A stretch of DNA of 64,000 nt, taken from positions 325,001-389,000 of the forward strand of contig JAFEUB010001573.1 of assembly GCA_024529925.1 (NCBI GenBank). The letters run 5' to 3'. Under the pieces are notes generated by a model that was not told the origin of the DNA, made no database searches, and worked only from the letters and a program-made list of their open reading frames with translations. Source of the DNA: Ophthalmolycus amberensis (lineage: Eukaryota; Chordata; Actinopteri; Perciformes; Zoarcidae). This document shows positions 24,841-35,134 of this stretch, piece by piece. How positions within the stretch are numbered: position 1 is the first letter of the stretch; each line of letters begins with the position of its first letter. Made by a program: the position numbers and the translations under genes.

Positions 24841-25440
24841 GACCCCATACAATTTCAATAGGGCCTTCGCAGGCCCGACGTTGTCGGTGGCTCGGGCCCT
24901 AATAATAATACCCCATACAATTTCAAGAGGGCCTTCGCAGGCCCGACGTTGTCGGTGGCTCGGGCCCTAATAATAATACCCCATACAATTTCAAGAGGGC
25001 CTTCGCAGGCCCGACGTTGTCGGTGGCTCGGGCCCTAATAATACCCCATACAATTTCAATAGGGCCTTCGCAGGCCCGACGTTGTCGGTGGCTCGGGCCC
25101 TAATAATAACCCATACAATTTCAAGAGGGCCTTCGCAGGCCCGACGTTGTCGGTGGCTCGGGCCCTAATAATAAACATTACAATTTCAAGAGGGCCTTCG
25201 CAGGCCCGACGTTGTCGGTGGCTCGGGCCCTAATAATAATACCCCATACAATTTCAATAGGGCCTTCGCGGCCCGACGTTGTCGGTGGCTCGGGCCCTAA
25301 TAATAAGAATACCCCTTACAATTTCAAGAGGGCCTTCGCCAGGCCGACGTTGTCGGCGGCTCGGGCCCTAATAATAATACCCCATACAATTTCAATAGGG
25401 CCTTCGCGGCCCGACGTTGTCGGTGGCTCGGGCCCTAATA
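24841..25440 (+). repeat. Nine tandem copies of a 60-70 bp hairpin 3' end
   Basis: Each copy reads CCATACAATTTCAA, then AGGGCCTTCGCAGG, then CCGACGTTGTCGG, and ends CTCGGGCCCTAATAATA. Within each copy the AGGGCC and GGCCCT arms pair, and inside them CCGAC-GTT-GTCGG forms a second stem, which is a nested hairpin. Copies are joined through TAATAATA. The first copy is continuous with the element body on its left, so the array is a 3'-end amplification. Confidence 0.9.
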
Positions 25441-26320
25441 AGAAGCACAATGATCACCAAACGCCCCCATGTTTATGATGTCATGCCTTCCTTTGGATTG
25501 GTCACATACTCCCTTAATAATGCCACAGTGGTTACATTGGTAACTACCTCCTTTGACCCAGGAGACAGGTGTTCGTGTGAAACAATAAGTCAACGTTGAT
25601 TAATTTCTCACGTAACTTCCACTCTTAACTCAGTTATTTTAACTCATTTTATGTGACATTGAACTAGTGCTAACTAATATCATGACACATCATGTAGCAT
25701 TGCCTTTTACATGCTGGCCTGAGAAAATCACACAAACAGTTCAGCTTTACTAATAGAAAGAAACAAAAATAGATGTAATTATGACTTTGAATTTTGAGAC
25801 TTCCAATCATGCAGTTTAACATCTGTGCACATCCAGAGAGGACATTCTTCGCTACCATTGTACTATTGTGTGTTATTGTGAATGTACGACTGAACTGAAG
25901 GTAATCTTTCCAGCATCAGATGTCATTAGTCTTTTCTATAACATCCCTGCAGTGAGACAGGAAAGCATTTAGAGGCTCGTGGATGTCCACAACGCTCCAA
26001 AATGTCTCTCTTGTGTTTATTTTTTTATTTATTAACTTGTTCTTTAAAAAGTTTTCTCTCCACCTAACAGTTGCCTTACTGTTGAAATAAGTCTCTTTTG
26101 ATGTGACATAAAATCATAGATTTCTACAAACTTGATTTTTAATGAAAGCACATTCCGTTATTTCTATTTAATTTGAGTTTGAAGGAAACGTATTTTGAGG
26201 CTTTCTGATGTCTTTACGTATTTGTGACGTCTTCAAATTCCTTTCTGTATGACTTTTAAATAAATATCTGTGTAACTTAGGCAGCTTAACTGAATCATGC
26301 CCCCCCCCCCCTCTAAGTCT
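25441..26320. other. ptpru: Intron, AT-rich
   Basis: I see no repeats beyond a C13 homopolymer at about 26300, and no exon signals. Confidence 0.55.
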
Positions 26321-26724
26321 TTCCCAAAAGGGCCATCATAAGATTTGTGAAATCAATTAATCTTTTTTTGTGGAGCCAAAGTGGCCCTCGGTTTCCTCAA
26401 ATCTCCCCTGTAAATTAGTCAGATGAGCCTCGATAAGTCTTCCTGTCTCTCTTTCCCAGAAGTGGCCCAAAGTGCCTCCTTCACATCGTTGAGATCGATG
26501 TATTTTCCATCTGAAGCCAAAGAGGCAGAATCAACCGTAGATTCCTGAAATCCCGGCTGTAAATCAGACCGCTGAACCGTCTTTGTCACTCTCTCCCTAA
26601 AGGGCCATGATAAGATTTATGAGTATCATGGATTTGTCATCATCCATGTACAAAATGGCACAGAATAGTTGCCATTGTAAGATATGCAACTGAGGTGTAA
26701 CTTATCTCCTTGTGTGTTTTTCAG
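26321..26724 (+). repeat. ptpru: Degenerate tandem copies (about 135 bp) leading into the catalytic exon
   Basis: Two neighbouring segments (about 26326-26457 and 26457-26597) align with each other: GAGCCAAAGTGGC with GAAGCCAAAGAGGC, and TTCCTCAAATC-CTGTAAATTAG with TTCCTGAAATC-CTGTAAATCAG. The words AAGGGCCATCATAAGATT (26328) and AAGGGCCATGATAAGATT (26600) resemble the start of the next exon, AAGGGTCATCATGAGATC. The match to the exon is 20 of 24 bases for the first copy, all differences being transitions. Confidence 0.6.
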
Positions 26725-26879
26725 AAGGGTCATCATGAGATCCGTGAACTCCGTCAGTTTCATTTCACCAGCTGGCCCGACCACGGCGTTCCCTGTTACG
26801 CCACCGGACTGCTGGGCTTCATACGGCAGGTGAAGTTCCTCAACCTGCCTGATGCTGGGCCTATAGTGGCACACTGCAG
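26725..26879 (+). CDS. ptpru: ptpru exon e: D1 WPD loop and signature His-Cys
   Basis: 155 bp from TTTTTCAG to CACTGCAG|gtgaga, ending in phase 2. It begins KGHHEIRELRQFHFTSWPD, continues HGVPCYATGLLGF, and ends DAGPIVAHC. The general-acid Asp of WPD (residue 19 of the exon) and the signature Cys (residue 51) are present. The residue before His-Cys is Ala (GCA), where the family signature wants Val, Ile, Leu, Met or Phe. The last 32 bp of this exon and its donor are repeated at 27661-27692. Confidence 0.96.
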
Positions 26880-27720
26880 GTGAGACCACACACAGATGTA
26901 CAGGTACTCTTTGATACCTGATGCTGGGCCTATAGTGACAAATGTACAGGTACCTGATGCTGGGCCGATAGTGACAGATGTACAGGTACCTGATGCTGCG
27001 CCTATAGTGACAGATGTACAGGTACCTGATGCTGCGCCTATAGTGACAGATGTACAGGTACCTGATGCTGCGCCTATAGTGACAGATATACAGGTACCTG
27101 ATGCTGGGACTATAGTGACAGATGTACGGGTACTTTTTAATACCTGATGCTGGGACTATAGTGACAGATGTACAGGTACTCTTTGATACCTGATGCTGTG
27201 CCTATAGTGACAGATGTACAGGTACCTGATGCTGCGCCTATAGTGACAGATATACAGGTACCTGATGCTGGGACTATAGTGACAGATGTACGGGTACTTT
27301 TTAATACCTGATGCTGGGACTATAGTGACAGATGTACAGGTACTCTTTGATACCTGATGCTGTGCCTATAGTGACAGATGTACAGGTACCTGATGCTGCG
27401 CCTATAGTGACAGATGTACAGGTACCTGATGCTGCGCCTATAGTGACAGATGTACAGGTACCTGATGCTGGGACTATAGTGACAGATGTACAGGTACATT
27501 TTAATACCTGATGCTGCGCTTATAGTGACAGATGTACAGGTACCTGATGCTGCGCCTATAGTGATAGATGTACAGGTACCTGATGCTGCGCCTATAGTGA
27601 CAGATGTACAGGTACCTGATGCTGCGCCTATAGTGACAGATGTACAGGTACTTTTTAATACCTGATGCTGGGCCTATAGTGGCACACTGCAGGTGAGACC
27701 ACACACACAGATGTATATGT
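26880..27720 (+). repeat. ptpru: 36-bp minisatellite derived from the end of exon e
   Basis: Starts directly at the donor. The basic unit is 36 bp: CCTGATGCTGCGCCTATAGT followed by GACAGATGTACAGGTA. Its first 20 bases are the final exon sequence CCTGATGCTGGGCCTATAGT. Some units carry a longer spacer (ACTCTTTGATA or ACTTTTTAATA). The array closes with a full copy of the exon end plus donor at 27661-27698. Because 36 is three times twelve, part of the array is open in the same frame as the exon (PDAGPIVTDVQ-type repeats), but TGA at 26881-26883 separates it from the true reading frame. Confidence 0.93.
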
Positions 27721-28349
27721 ACTCTTTAATACCTGATGATGGGCATATAATAACAAATAAAGAGACAATATATATGTATAAATATGTAAAACATTACATA
27801 TTTTATTTCTAAGCATTTTATTGACTTAAAGAGCCTCCTTAAATCGTAAAAAGTGTAAAAAGTACATATTTTTCCTCTTAGATTCAGTGCTATTAAATAT
27901 TATCATATATATCTATTAGATCTGAATGTAAGTGTGAGTGCCCAGTTTGGAGACATTGGCCGTAGAGTTGTCTGACTTCTTTCTAAATATTGGGATGAGA
28001 TGACATTCGGCCTGAGGCGCAAAGGCGCCAAAAAAATACATTCGAAAAACTTTCTTTTCAGAAATCATCATCCTTAATCCACAAGCTTGTTGTGAGCAGT
28101 TTCATAGGAACTGTTTTCTTTAACCATAGTTCATGTTGGTAAGGAGGCAGATATCTCACATCAAAACTACCTCCATTGATTGACGTAAGAGGGAAAATAT
28201 GTAACTGTCCCTTTAGCTGAACAACTTACTTTATAGTGCTCTCTTTAGAACGTGAGTGATCAGTGGGTCTCTAGTTGTGCTCTACATGCATCTGCTGCTG
28301 TGTTTCTGTGTAAAGTGTATCTGCAGAACTGTGCGTCTAAAGACTGTTG
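27721..28349. other. ptpru: Intron
   Basis: AT-rich sequence without recognisable repeats or exons. Confidence 0.55.
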
Positions 28350-28938
28350 GATGTTTGTGCAGCGGGTAGAACTGTGATGACTGAGTGGACCCATACTTCA
28401 CTACCATACAACGCAATGGGCTGGATCACACTGTTAAGAGGTTAAAGGTTTTAAGACAGATTTTAATTGGAATTTAAAAATTATAAAATGTTCTCTTAAT
28501 TACATTTAGAGCTCTTCGAACTTTTCTTTTGGTGCATTCACTGCCATGTTGAAGCTCCCTGATCAGGTTATGGTTATACCAAGGTAGCTATAACTCATAC
28601 TATGTTCAATCATGTCAGTGTTTATGATAAACTGGTGTTTGTTCTCCTGACATCTGGGGCGATTTTGAAAAATCATGACATTAGTTTTCATCATATTTAC
28701 TGCCAGGGCCCAGTTGTGACAGAACTGTTCTACTCTGTCCAGCTGTTGCTGTAGTCCTGGTTCAGTAGGAGACATAAAACAGAGACTTCACCTCTCTATC
28801 TAGGAGGGAGAGCCCAGGAACATCACATTGATCCAACTCAACAGCAAGTTCTTTTATATATACATTGAACAAAGTCAGACTTAATTTGCAACCCTGACGA
28901 ACACCTCTTTTCTGGGTGAGGAATTCAGTTTGTTTGTC

Positions 28939-28941
<3 letters not shown>
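28350..28941 (-). mobile_element. Dead LINE reverse-transcriptase fragment lacking the catalytic box
   Basis: Read on the minus strand it gives TQKRGVRQGCKLSLTLFNVYIKE-type RT motif 4, then a shift, then GLQQQLDRVEQFCHNWALAV, SYLGITIT, and a decayed IQPIALYGSEVW. Between KSLFY and SPTEPG the expected ADD-containing catalytic motif is missing, with a frame change at the same place (about 28770). This is a small deletion through the active site. Confidence 0.8.

Positions 28942-28975
<34 letters not shown>
28942..28975. repeat. (TC)n microsatellite
   Basis: TC run that ends exactly at the left end of the hAT-like element and resumes at its right end (29466). Confidence 0.9.
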
Positions 28976-28979
<4 letters not shown>

Positions 28980-29465
28980 GGCAGGCCGTGCATTCTATAC
29001 CTGGGCCTGCAGAGCTGCACATGGACACTGAGCTGCACGTATTGCTGACGTACTTATAGGCCAGCTAGCAGCTCTGACACATCAAAGAATACGCCCAACA
29101 TGTCAAACTAAAGATCTGATTGGTTGAACACTATGAAAATCAACAATATCGTCCCCATTCACTTAAAGTGCACATGGATGCACTTGTGAGTCTGCAGGCC
29201 TCGGGCCTCTGTTCTACCTGGAGACACAGAGGTGAGATCTGATTGGATAAAAGCTCTACTTAAAACAAGCTGCACTGGAAGCAGAGCAACTGAGGAAGAC
29301 AGGAGCTGTGCAATGAGAAAATAAGATAATGGGAAAAATAATTATATAAATTATAATGCATGTAGTGTATTAATGAAACATTATTAAATTATAAAATAGA
29401 TATAACTTTGTGATTCTGTTTAGGCCAGCAGAGAAGGCCTTGCAGGCCCTGATGGACCACCACTG
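28976..29465. mobile_element. hAT-type non-autonomous DNA transposon, 490 bp
   Basis: Left end CAGTGGCAGGCCGTGCAT; right end, reverse-complemented, CAGTGGTGGTCCATCAGG. The ends share a CAGTGG start and a second inner GGGCCTGCA block. Both sides are flanked by CTCTCTCT (28968-28975 and 29466-29473), the 8-bp target duplication length of hAT elements. No transposase frame inside. The target lies in a TC microsatellite, so the duplication alone is weak evidence, but its length and the termini agree. Confidence 0.75.
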
Positions 29466-29937
29466 CTCTCTCTGTCTCTTTCTCTCCCTCCCTCCTTCTC
29501 CCTCCCTCCCTCCGTCCGTCTGTCTGTCTGTGTCTCTCTCTCTCTCTCTCTCTCTCTAGCTCCCCTGTGGAACTGTCAGTTCCCCCTCCTCCCTTGATCT
29601 CTCCCCTGTGATGACCACTTTTATCCCTCCCAATAACTAACATCTCTTCCTCATTCAATCAATCTGTCTGTCCGTCTTTTCCCTCCAGTTATTTATCTTC
29701 AGGATGAGACACTTTATCAGCTGTGGGTATTAAAGTCTCTCCATGAGATTTCTAGATCTTAGATCTGCTCCGTCCAAAGTCAGATGAATGCCGTCTCTTC
29801 TACTCGGACCTGGTTTTCCCTAGCAAGTCTGCCAATGATCTACAAAGTCCTCACCTCAAGCACCGATCACTGAAGACAACATGTTGACATTTACACAGTC
29901 GGTAGTCAATGTTGTGCTTCTTTCTTTGTCTCTTCAG
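29466..29937. other. ptpru: Intron up to exon f
   Basis: Pyrimidine-rich CT/CCCT/TGTC stretch at 29466-29565, then ordinary sequence. The acceptor TCTCTTCAG has a good pyrimidine tract. Confidence 0.6.
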
Positions 29938-30073
29938 TGCTGGTGCAGGAAGAACGGGCTGTTTCATTGCAGTGGACATCATGTTGGACATGGCAGAGAC
30001 TGAGGGCGTGGTGGACATTTTCAACTGTATCCGAGAGCTGAGATCACAACGAGTCAACATGGTCCAAACAGAG
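29938..30073 (+). CDS. ptpru: ptpru exon f: D1 signature loop and following helix
   Basis: 136 bp. The first base completes Ser; then AGAGRTGCFIAVDIMLDMAE and VVDIFNCIRELRSQRVNMVQ, ending TE before gttggt. Joined to exon e this restores the HCSAGAGRTG phosphate-binding loop, with the invariant Arg and the following Thr. NMVQTE is the start of the Q-loop. The donor has T at +3, a mild departure from consensus. Confidence 0.96.
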
Positions 30074-32448
30074 GTTGGTGTGCACAGACAAATACAAATG
30101 CAATACCTCTGTTAGACAACAAGATTTCAGCAAAAAGAACATTGTGTCAGGATGAAATATGATGTACTGTTGCATTTATAAAGAGTACAGTAATTCAAGT
30201 GAGAAGAAATCCTCAGTAGCTGATGATTGTTGAGGTGGTAAAACTGAATGAGAAGCTCTACGACAAACATTATCAATAATAAATCAATAACTATCCACAT
30301 GTCTGATACATCCAGACATATTCCACCAAATATCTGTGTCCGTCCGACTATCAGCAGCAGGAGCAGAAAAAAAGACAGTGTCTCAGTACTTCTCAGTCTT
30401 ATATCATCCATCCCAATCAGCCTATCAATATTAAATATTCCCTGAATAATAGATGAGGCTAGTGCAAACACAGACACGTACACACACACACACGTATACT
30501 GTGTGCACACATACTTTCTAAATCAAACACGCACACACATTGTGTCTGCGTGTGTATGTCGCAGCTCTCGACTTGTAGTAAGGAATACACAACCACAGAT
30601 ACACACACACACAAATACACACACATGCACACACACAAATACACACACATGCACACACACAACCACACACACATGCACACACACAAATACACACACATGC
30701 ACACACACAACCACACACACATGCACACACACAAATACACACACACAACCACACGCATAAACATGTACAAACACGCACATTAAAGCATACACGTTGTAAA
30801 TTTGACATTGCATTGCTTTTGAGGTTTTCCAAATAGTGAGTTGCAAAAACTTAGTTCCAGTTAAGTTTGGAATTACTTTATTTTTTGTTTTTTTGTTTTA
30901 TAGAACTAAGCAGAGCATGTGATATTGATATTAACCCATGGTATTGGTGAGTTATCAGAGACATTTTTGTCTTTTTATGTTGAGAAATGTGGTGACGCGA
31001 CACAAAGACAATTCAAACACCGCGTTGGTTGGCAGCGACCACAGCATAAGCACAAACACTGCATTCCAACAGTGTTTCCAGGACGTATTTCCTGAAACAG
31101 TTCTTCCTTTTCATCAGCCGAGGCCTCGGGTTAGTTCCTATCCTTTACACTGTGTCATGATTTGTTCTCATTTTGTTCCTTTGTTCAATCCTCTAAAAAG
31201 AGTCTGCATGTTTCATTGTGAAACAGAGGCATTCATTTCTTCTCTAAACTACCTTAAGCCGACCGAATCCATCCCGCCTCTGCCTTCCATTTGTACTTCT
31301 GATGAAAACCCTGCATTTCCAAAAAGTCAACTTAACCAGGAATAAAGAAAGACGGCCTCACTTTCAAACTGACAGCTGAAGCTCGGAGCCTGAAATTGAC
31401 TGTTGAATTGGTTTTAGAAGTGCTGGGTTATGAAGATTTACCCAGGGCGTCACTTTGAGTGTTTTCATATGACAGCACTGGTATGAAAGCTAGTTTTGAA
31501 TGTGTGCGTGTGTATGTGTGCGTGTGTATGTGTGCGTGTGTATGTGTGTCTGTGTGTGTGTGTGAGTGTGTACACTTGAAACCAAGCTGAATGCATCCTG
31601 CCCTGCCTTTTGAATATGTGTGGGAGCAATTTGTGTCAGTGTTGAAGAAGCTTGACGCTATTATAACTGTGCTCCGAACAACACAAAGCAATTAATCTTT
31701 GAAAAGGCACAAGGAAAATACGTGTGTGTCGGGTGTGTGTGTGTGTGTGTGTCGGGTGTGTGTGTGTGTGTTGGGTGTGTGTGTGTGTGTTGTCTGTGGG
31801 TTTGGGTGTGTGTTTCTGCATGCTTGTGTGTGTATACTATGTCACTAGAGTAAGTAATGGCATGAGGACGACATTTCAGTGATGCTTTTAAAAGTGTCCT
31901 CTCAGCTCCAAGGGAAACAATTAACATTGGACAGATGTAGAGAGACAGAGACCAATGAAACAAGAAGCGGGAGACAGCAGACAAACACAAGGGTGAGAGG
32001 AAACAAGAGAAAGAATTGTGGGAAAGAAATAACAAATGAACGAACTCTAGATGAATTGGAAAGACATTTTGAGAGACAGAACGGACATTAACATGTACAG
32101 TGCTGCTGTAGCTCATGGTGGCTGATGCCAGCCCACAAGAGAACATCTGATCCCGAGCACAGAATCACTGCAGGGCACTACTCCGTTTTCAATCCACTCT
32201 CAGGCTACTGGAGAGCACGAGCACACAAGTCATGAATCCACACACACACAAAGCAAATAAGTGGAATGTTTGAGTTTGTGAGAGACTTGAGAAGGCAGCA
32301 GATGCAGCTTCCTCTGTCCCAGAAGAGTCAATGCTAACAGCCACATGAGAAGCTACACTCAAGTCCTCTGTCTCCTCACAAAGGACAGAGAATTCAAGAC
32401 GTGTTGACTCCAGCATTTTTTGATCAGCTGCTTTGGCTCGTGTTGCAG
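30074..32448. other. ptpru: Intron rich in CA/GT repeats
   Basis: A CA-based minisatellite at about 30597-30770 (ACACATGCACACACACAA units) and GT-rich tracts at 31500-31570 and 31720-31830 (TGTGTCGGGTGTG-type) occupy the middle. Apparent open frames in these tracts are repeat artefacts. The rest is unremarkable. The acceptor is GTGTTGCAG. Confidence 0.65.
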
Positions 32449-32598
32449 GAGCAGTACGTGTTTGTTCATGATGCCATATTGGAGGCCTGTCTATGTGGGA
32501 ATACAGCCATTCCAGTGTGTGAGTTCAGAGCTATTTACTACAACATCAGCAGATTGGACCCACAGACCAACTCCAGCCAGATTAAAGATGAGTTCCAG
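32449..32598 (+). CDS. ptpru: ptpru exon g: end of D1 and D1-D2 linker
   Basis: 150 bp, phase 0 at both ends, 50 residues. It starts EQYVFVHDAILEACLCGNTA, continues IPVCEFRAIYYNISRLDPQ, and ends TNSSQIKDEFQ. QTEEQY, completed across the junction, is the Q-loop that positions water in active phosphatases. NISRLDPQTNSSQI is close to the PTPRU linker. Confidence 0.96.
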
Positions 32599-34368
32599 GT
32601 GAGCACAAGCACTCAGTACACTCTTGTTTTTTTGTGCATTGTGAGTACATTGACTGGACTTTACATTCATTCCTTGGAGACACAAACCTTAATCCTGAAT
32701 GCAATCCTACCCTTGAAGAGGAAACTGGCCAATTTTCAACCTTTCTCGACCTATCTGAGTTTGGGATATCATGTGAAAAATGCCTGCAGTTCTAGCTGTT
32801 TTTTATTTGTGTCTCAGGGCAGGCTGGTCTCATCCAGCAATTGTAACAATATCAAGAAAAAGAATGCGCCCTACTTCGAAGTTATCCCACAAAACCTTTT
32901 CGTATCCACGTAATCTCAAACGAGGAACTATAAAGCACAGCGCTTGAGCACTAAAGCTGGAACTGGATGAGTCAAAGAAGCAGCAAGCTTTCAGACAGGA
33001 GACCGCTGATCGTTCTCTCTGTGAAATGAAAAGTCAACGTAGACTTCCCTGGTTAATTTAACCTCAAAGATAATCTTTTCCTGAACCTAATTAAATAGTG
33101 TTGTTGCCTAAACCTGAGTTTCTTCACATGAAACTGAGTTTCATGTGAAGACAGAAGTTTATTTTGAAAAGACTGTATTCACGTAATGAGCAGAAATTGA
33201 GGGAAAACTTAAGGAGTAACTTTTCGTAGGATAGCATACGAACCGTTGTATGAAGATACGTTGCTCAGGGAAACAGCCTCAACATATATTGTTCTTCCTG
33301 CTTCCACTGGAATGAGGTAGCACTACATCAGTGAGTGCTACCTCATGTTTGGAAGCTGTAGGGTGCAATGCCACTCAAAAATCCTCATGTTATTGAGCTG
33401 TGTTAGGTTTATGGATGCAGACGATGTTATGGACGAGGAATCTTTATCATGCACATTTTAAAGTGTTTTGCCTGACTCGGGTATTTAGCCAGAAAGAGGC
33501 CGCTTGAGGGGAGGATATGAGGGGACCTCCAGAATCGACTGGTTGAGCCTTTGTTAATCCAGCAGAAACAGAATCATTCTACAGTAATTAGTCCGTTTGG
33601 CCAGTTTTAGTCGAACGCTGTCGCCAAAGACTTCCCAGAGAGAGCGAGTTGTGTGCATGAAAGTTTTCCTCCTCACTGGGATAAAGGTGTGCTGGAGAAC
33701 TTCTTCAAGATCCCAGAGATAAACTGGAAAATACAACCAAGACCAGCAGGGCCAAGACCAGCAGGGCCAAGACCAACGAGCCGCTGCAGCTGATCAGCTG
33801 CTCAGCAGAGGGAAACAGCGGGCATATTTGCACATCTTACTCTGAATTAAGGATTTGACATCTTACTCTGAATTAAGGATTTGTTTAGACCAAAGGGTTG
33901 CTGAATGTTGGAACAGTGGAAAGACTAACAATTTTTCGTCCGTCCAGTTTGATGAAGTGAGTTTTACGAGGACTTTACAAGACAGTTAAGCCTGTGTTAG
34001 TTTTTTGTCAGAGAGAAACGTGAATTGAGAAGGTGTACAGTTGTATTGCTTCATTTTAGATGGAAGAAAATGAAACGCGACAACTCTGCAATGGAGATCG
34101 ACTTTCTCAGTCAATATAGCTCAAATTAATTTCTTTAATCGATTACATTTTCCATCAACACTGAATGGAAATCCACATAAAAGATGTCAAATTTTCCCTT
34201 TAATTCAAAGACAATTTTAAGATGTAACTTTTGGGACCACACTTTTGTCCCAGGTGAGTCTCCATGAAGTGAATGTGGACTCTCTGTCCTCACTATCTGA
34301 TTAGTACTTTAGTTCAATCTGCTTTGCTCTAATAAGTAGGAATAATAAACTACCTTTCTGTCAATCAG
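32599..34368. other. ptpru: Intron with a short strong hairpin
   Basis: Mostly unique sequence. A 13-bp perfect inverted repeat lies at 33312-33346 and is listed separately. Short tandem duplications: CCAAGACCAGCAGGG about 33737-33770, and CATCTTACTCTGAATTAAGG twice near 33832-33880. Confidence 0.6.
33300..33356 (+). repeat. Hairpin with perfect 13-bp stem
   Basis: ATGAGGTAGCACT (33312-33324) and AGTGCTACCTCAT (33334-33346) are exact reverse complements around a 9-nt loop. Outside them GCTTCC and GGAAGC pair again across a 6/4-nt internal loop. No expression evidence. Confidence 0.8.
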
Positions 34369-34542
34369 ACACTGAACATAGTGACCCCTAGAGTCCGCCC
34401 AGAGGACTGCAGCGTGGGTTTGCTACCCAGGAACCACGACAAGAATCGCAGTATGGACGTTCTATCAGCAGACAGATGCCTGCCTTTTCTTATATCTGTG
34501 GACGGAGAGAGCTCCAATTACATCAACGCTGCATTAATGGAC
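34369..34542 (+). CDS. ptpru: ptpru exon h: start of D2
   Basis: 174 bp, phase 0, 58 residues: TLNIVTPRVRPEDCSVGLLP, then RNHDKNRSMDVLSADRCLPF, then the D2 copy of the NYINAALMD word. D2 of R2B receptors is a regulatory pseudophosphatase domain that stabilises D1 and binds partners. Confidence 0.96.
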
Positions 34543-34691
34543 GTAAGTGTACATGTTGGGATATGAATGTTTGTCTGATTTTTACTATCCAGTACTGCAG
34601 AGATTACTCGATCAATGAGCATTGCTGTGTTCCCTTGTCTGTTTATCTTGTTCTTGTTGTCGTTTTTTTATTTGTGATCTCTAAACTCCAG

Positions 34692-34823
34692 AGCCACAAA
34701 CAGCCGGCGGCCTTCATTGTTACCCAGCATCCTTTGCCAAACACCATGGGAGACTTCTGGAGGCTTGTGTTCGACTACAACTGCTCCTCCATCGTAATGC
34801 TTAATGAGATGGACGCAGCGCAG
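34692..34823 (+). CDS. ptpru: ptpru exon i: D2
   Basis: 132 bp, phase 0, 44 residues: SHKQPAAFIVTQHPLPNT, then GDFWRLVFDYNCSSIVMLNE, ending MDAAQ before gtacga. FIVTQHPLP and DFWRLVFDY are standard D2 landmarks. The intron before it is only 149 bp, the shortest in the visible part of the gene. Confidence 0.95.
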
Positions 34824-35134
34824 GTACGAAAACATACAGCCTGAAACTATTTGATGACTGTGAATGTGTAATGACAGTCCTTGGAATAATACTCTGACAA
34901 CTAAGAAGGTTTTAACAACAGTTTGTACCGAAACGATTAAGCAGAGAAAGTAATTTATGCAGTTATTTAGCAATTTATTATATTATATTATATTTTATAT
35001 AAATCTTTCTAAATAATCAATGCATATTTTCAATCATACAATTGAAGACAAACAAGTTTACAGGGTTAGCAGAATATGAAGCTAAAGATGGTTAAATATT
35101 AAATACATGGCTGTACATATGGACATTCACCAAT
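34824..35134. other. ptpru: Intron, left part
   Basis: AT-rich (TATAT near 34978-35000); nothing recognised. Confidence 0.5.

Noticed and set aside
24841..25440. Possible CRISPR-like array of regularly spaced palindromic repeats
   Set aside because: Spacers are not unique; the whole 60-70 bp unit is repeated. The setting is a vertebrate genome, and the unit is the 3' end of the adjacent element.
26896..27147. Open frame of PDAxPIVTDVQ repeats that looks like a repeat-protein exon
   Set aside because: It copies the end of exon e by tandem duplication. The true frame is closed by TGA at 26881-26883, and no acceptor precedes the array.
30503..30846. Histidine/threonine- and cysteine/valine-rich open frames
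   Set aside because: Translations of CA/TG microsatellites on both strands.
33312..33346. let-7 family microRNA gene
   Set aside because: Only the 8-nt seed word matches; the rest does not resemble let-7 and the stem is too short. Kept only as a hairpin.
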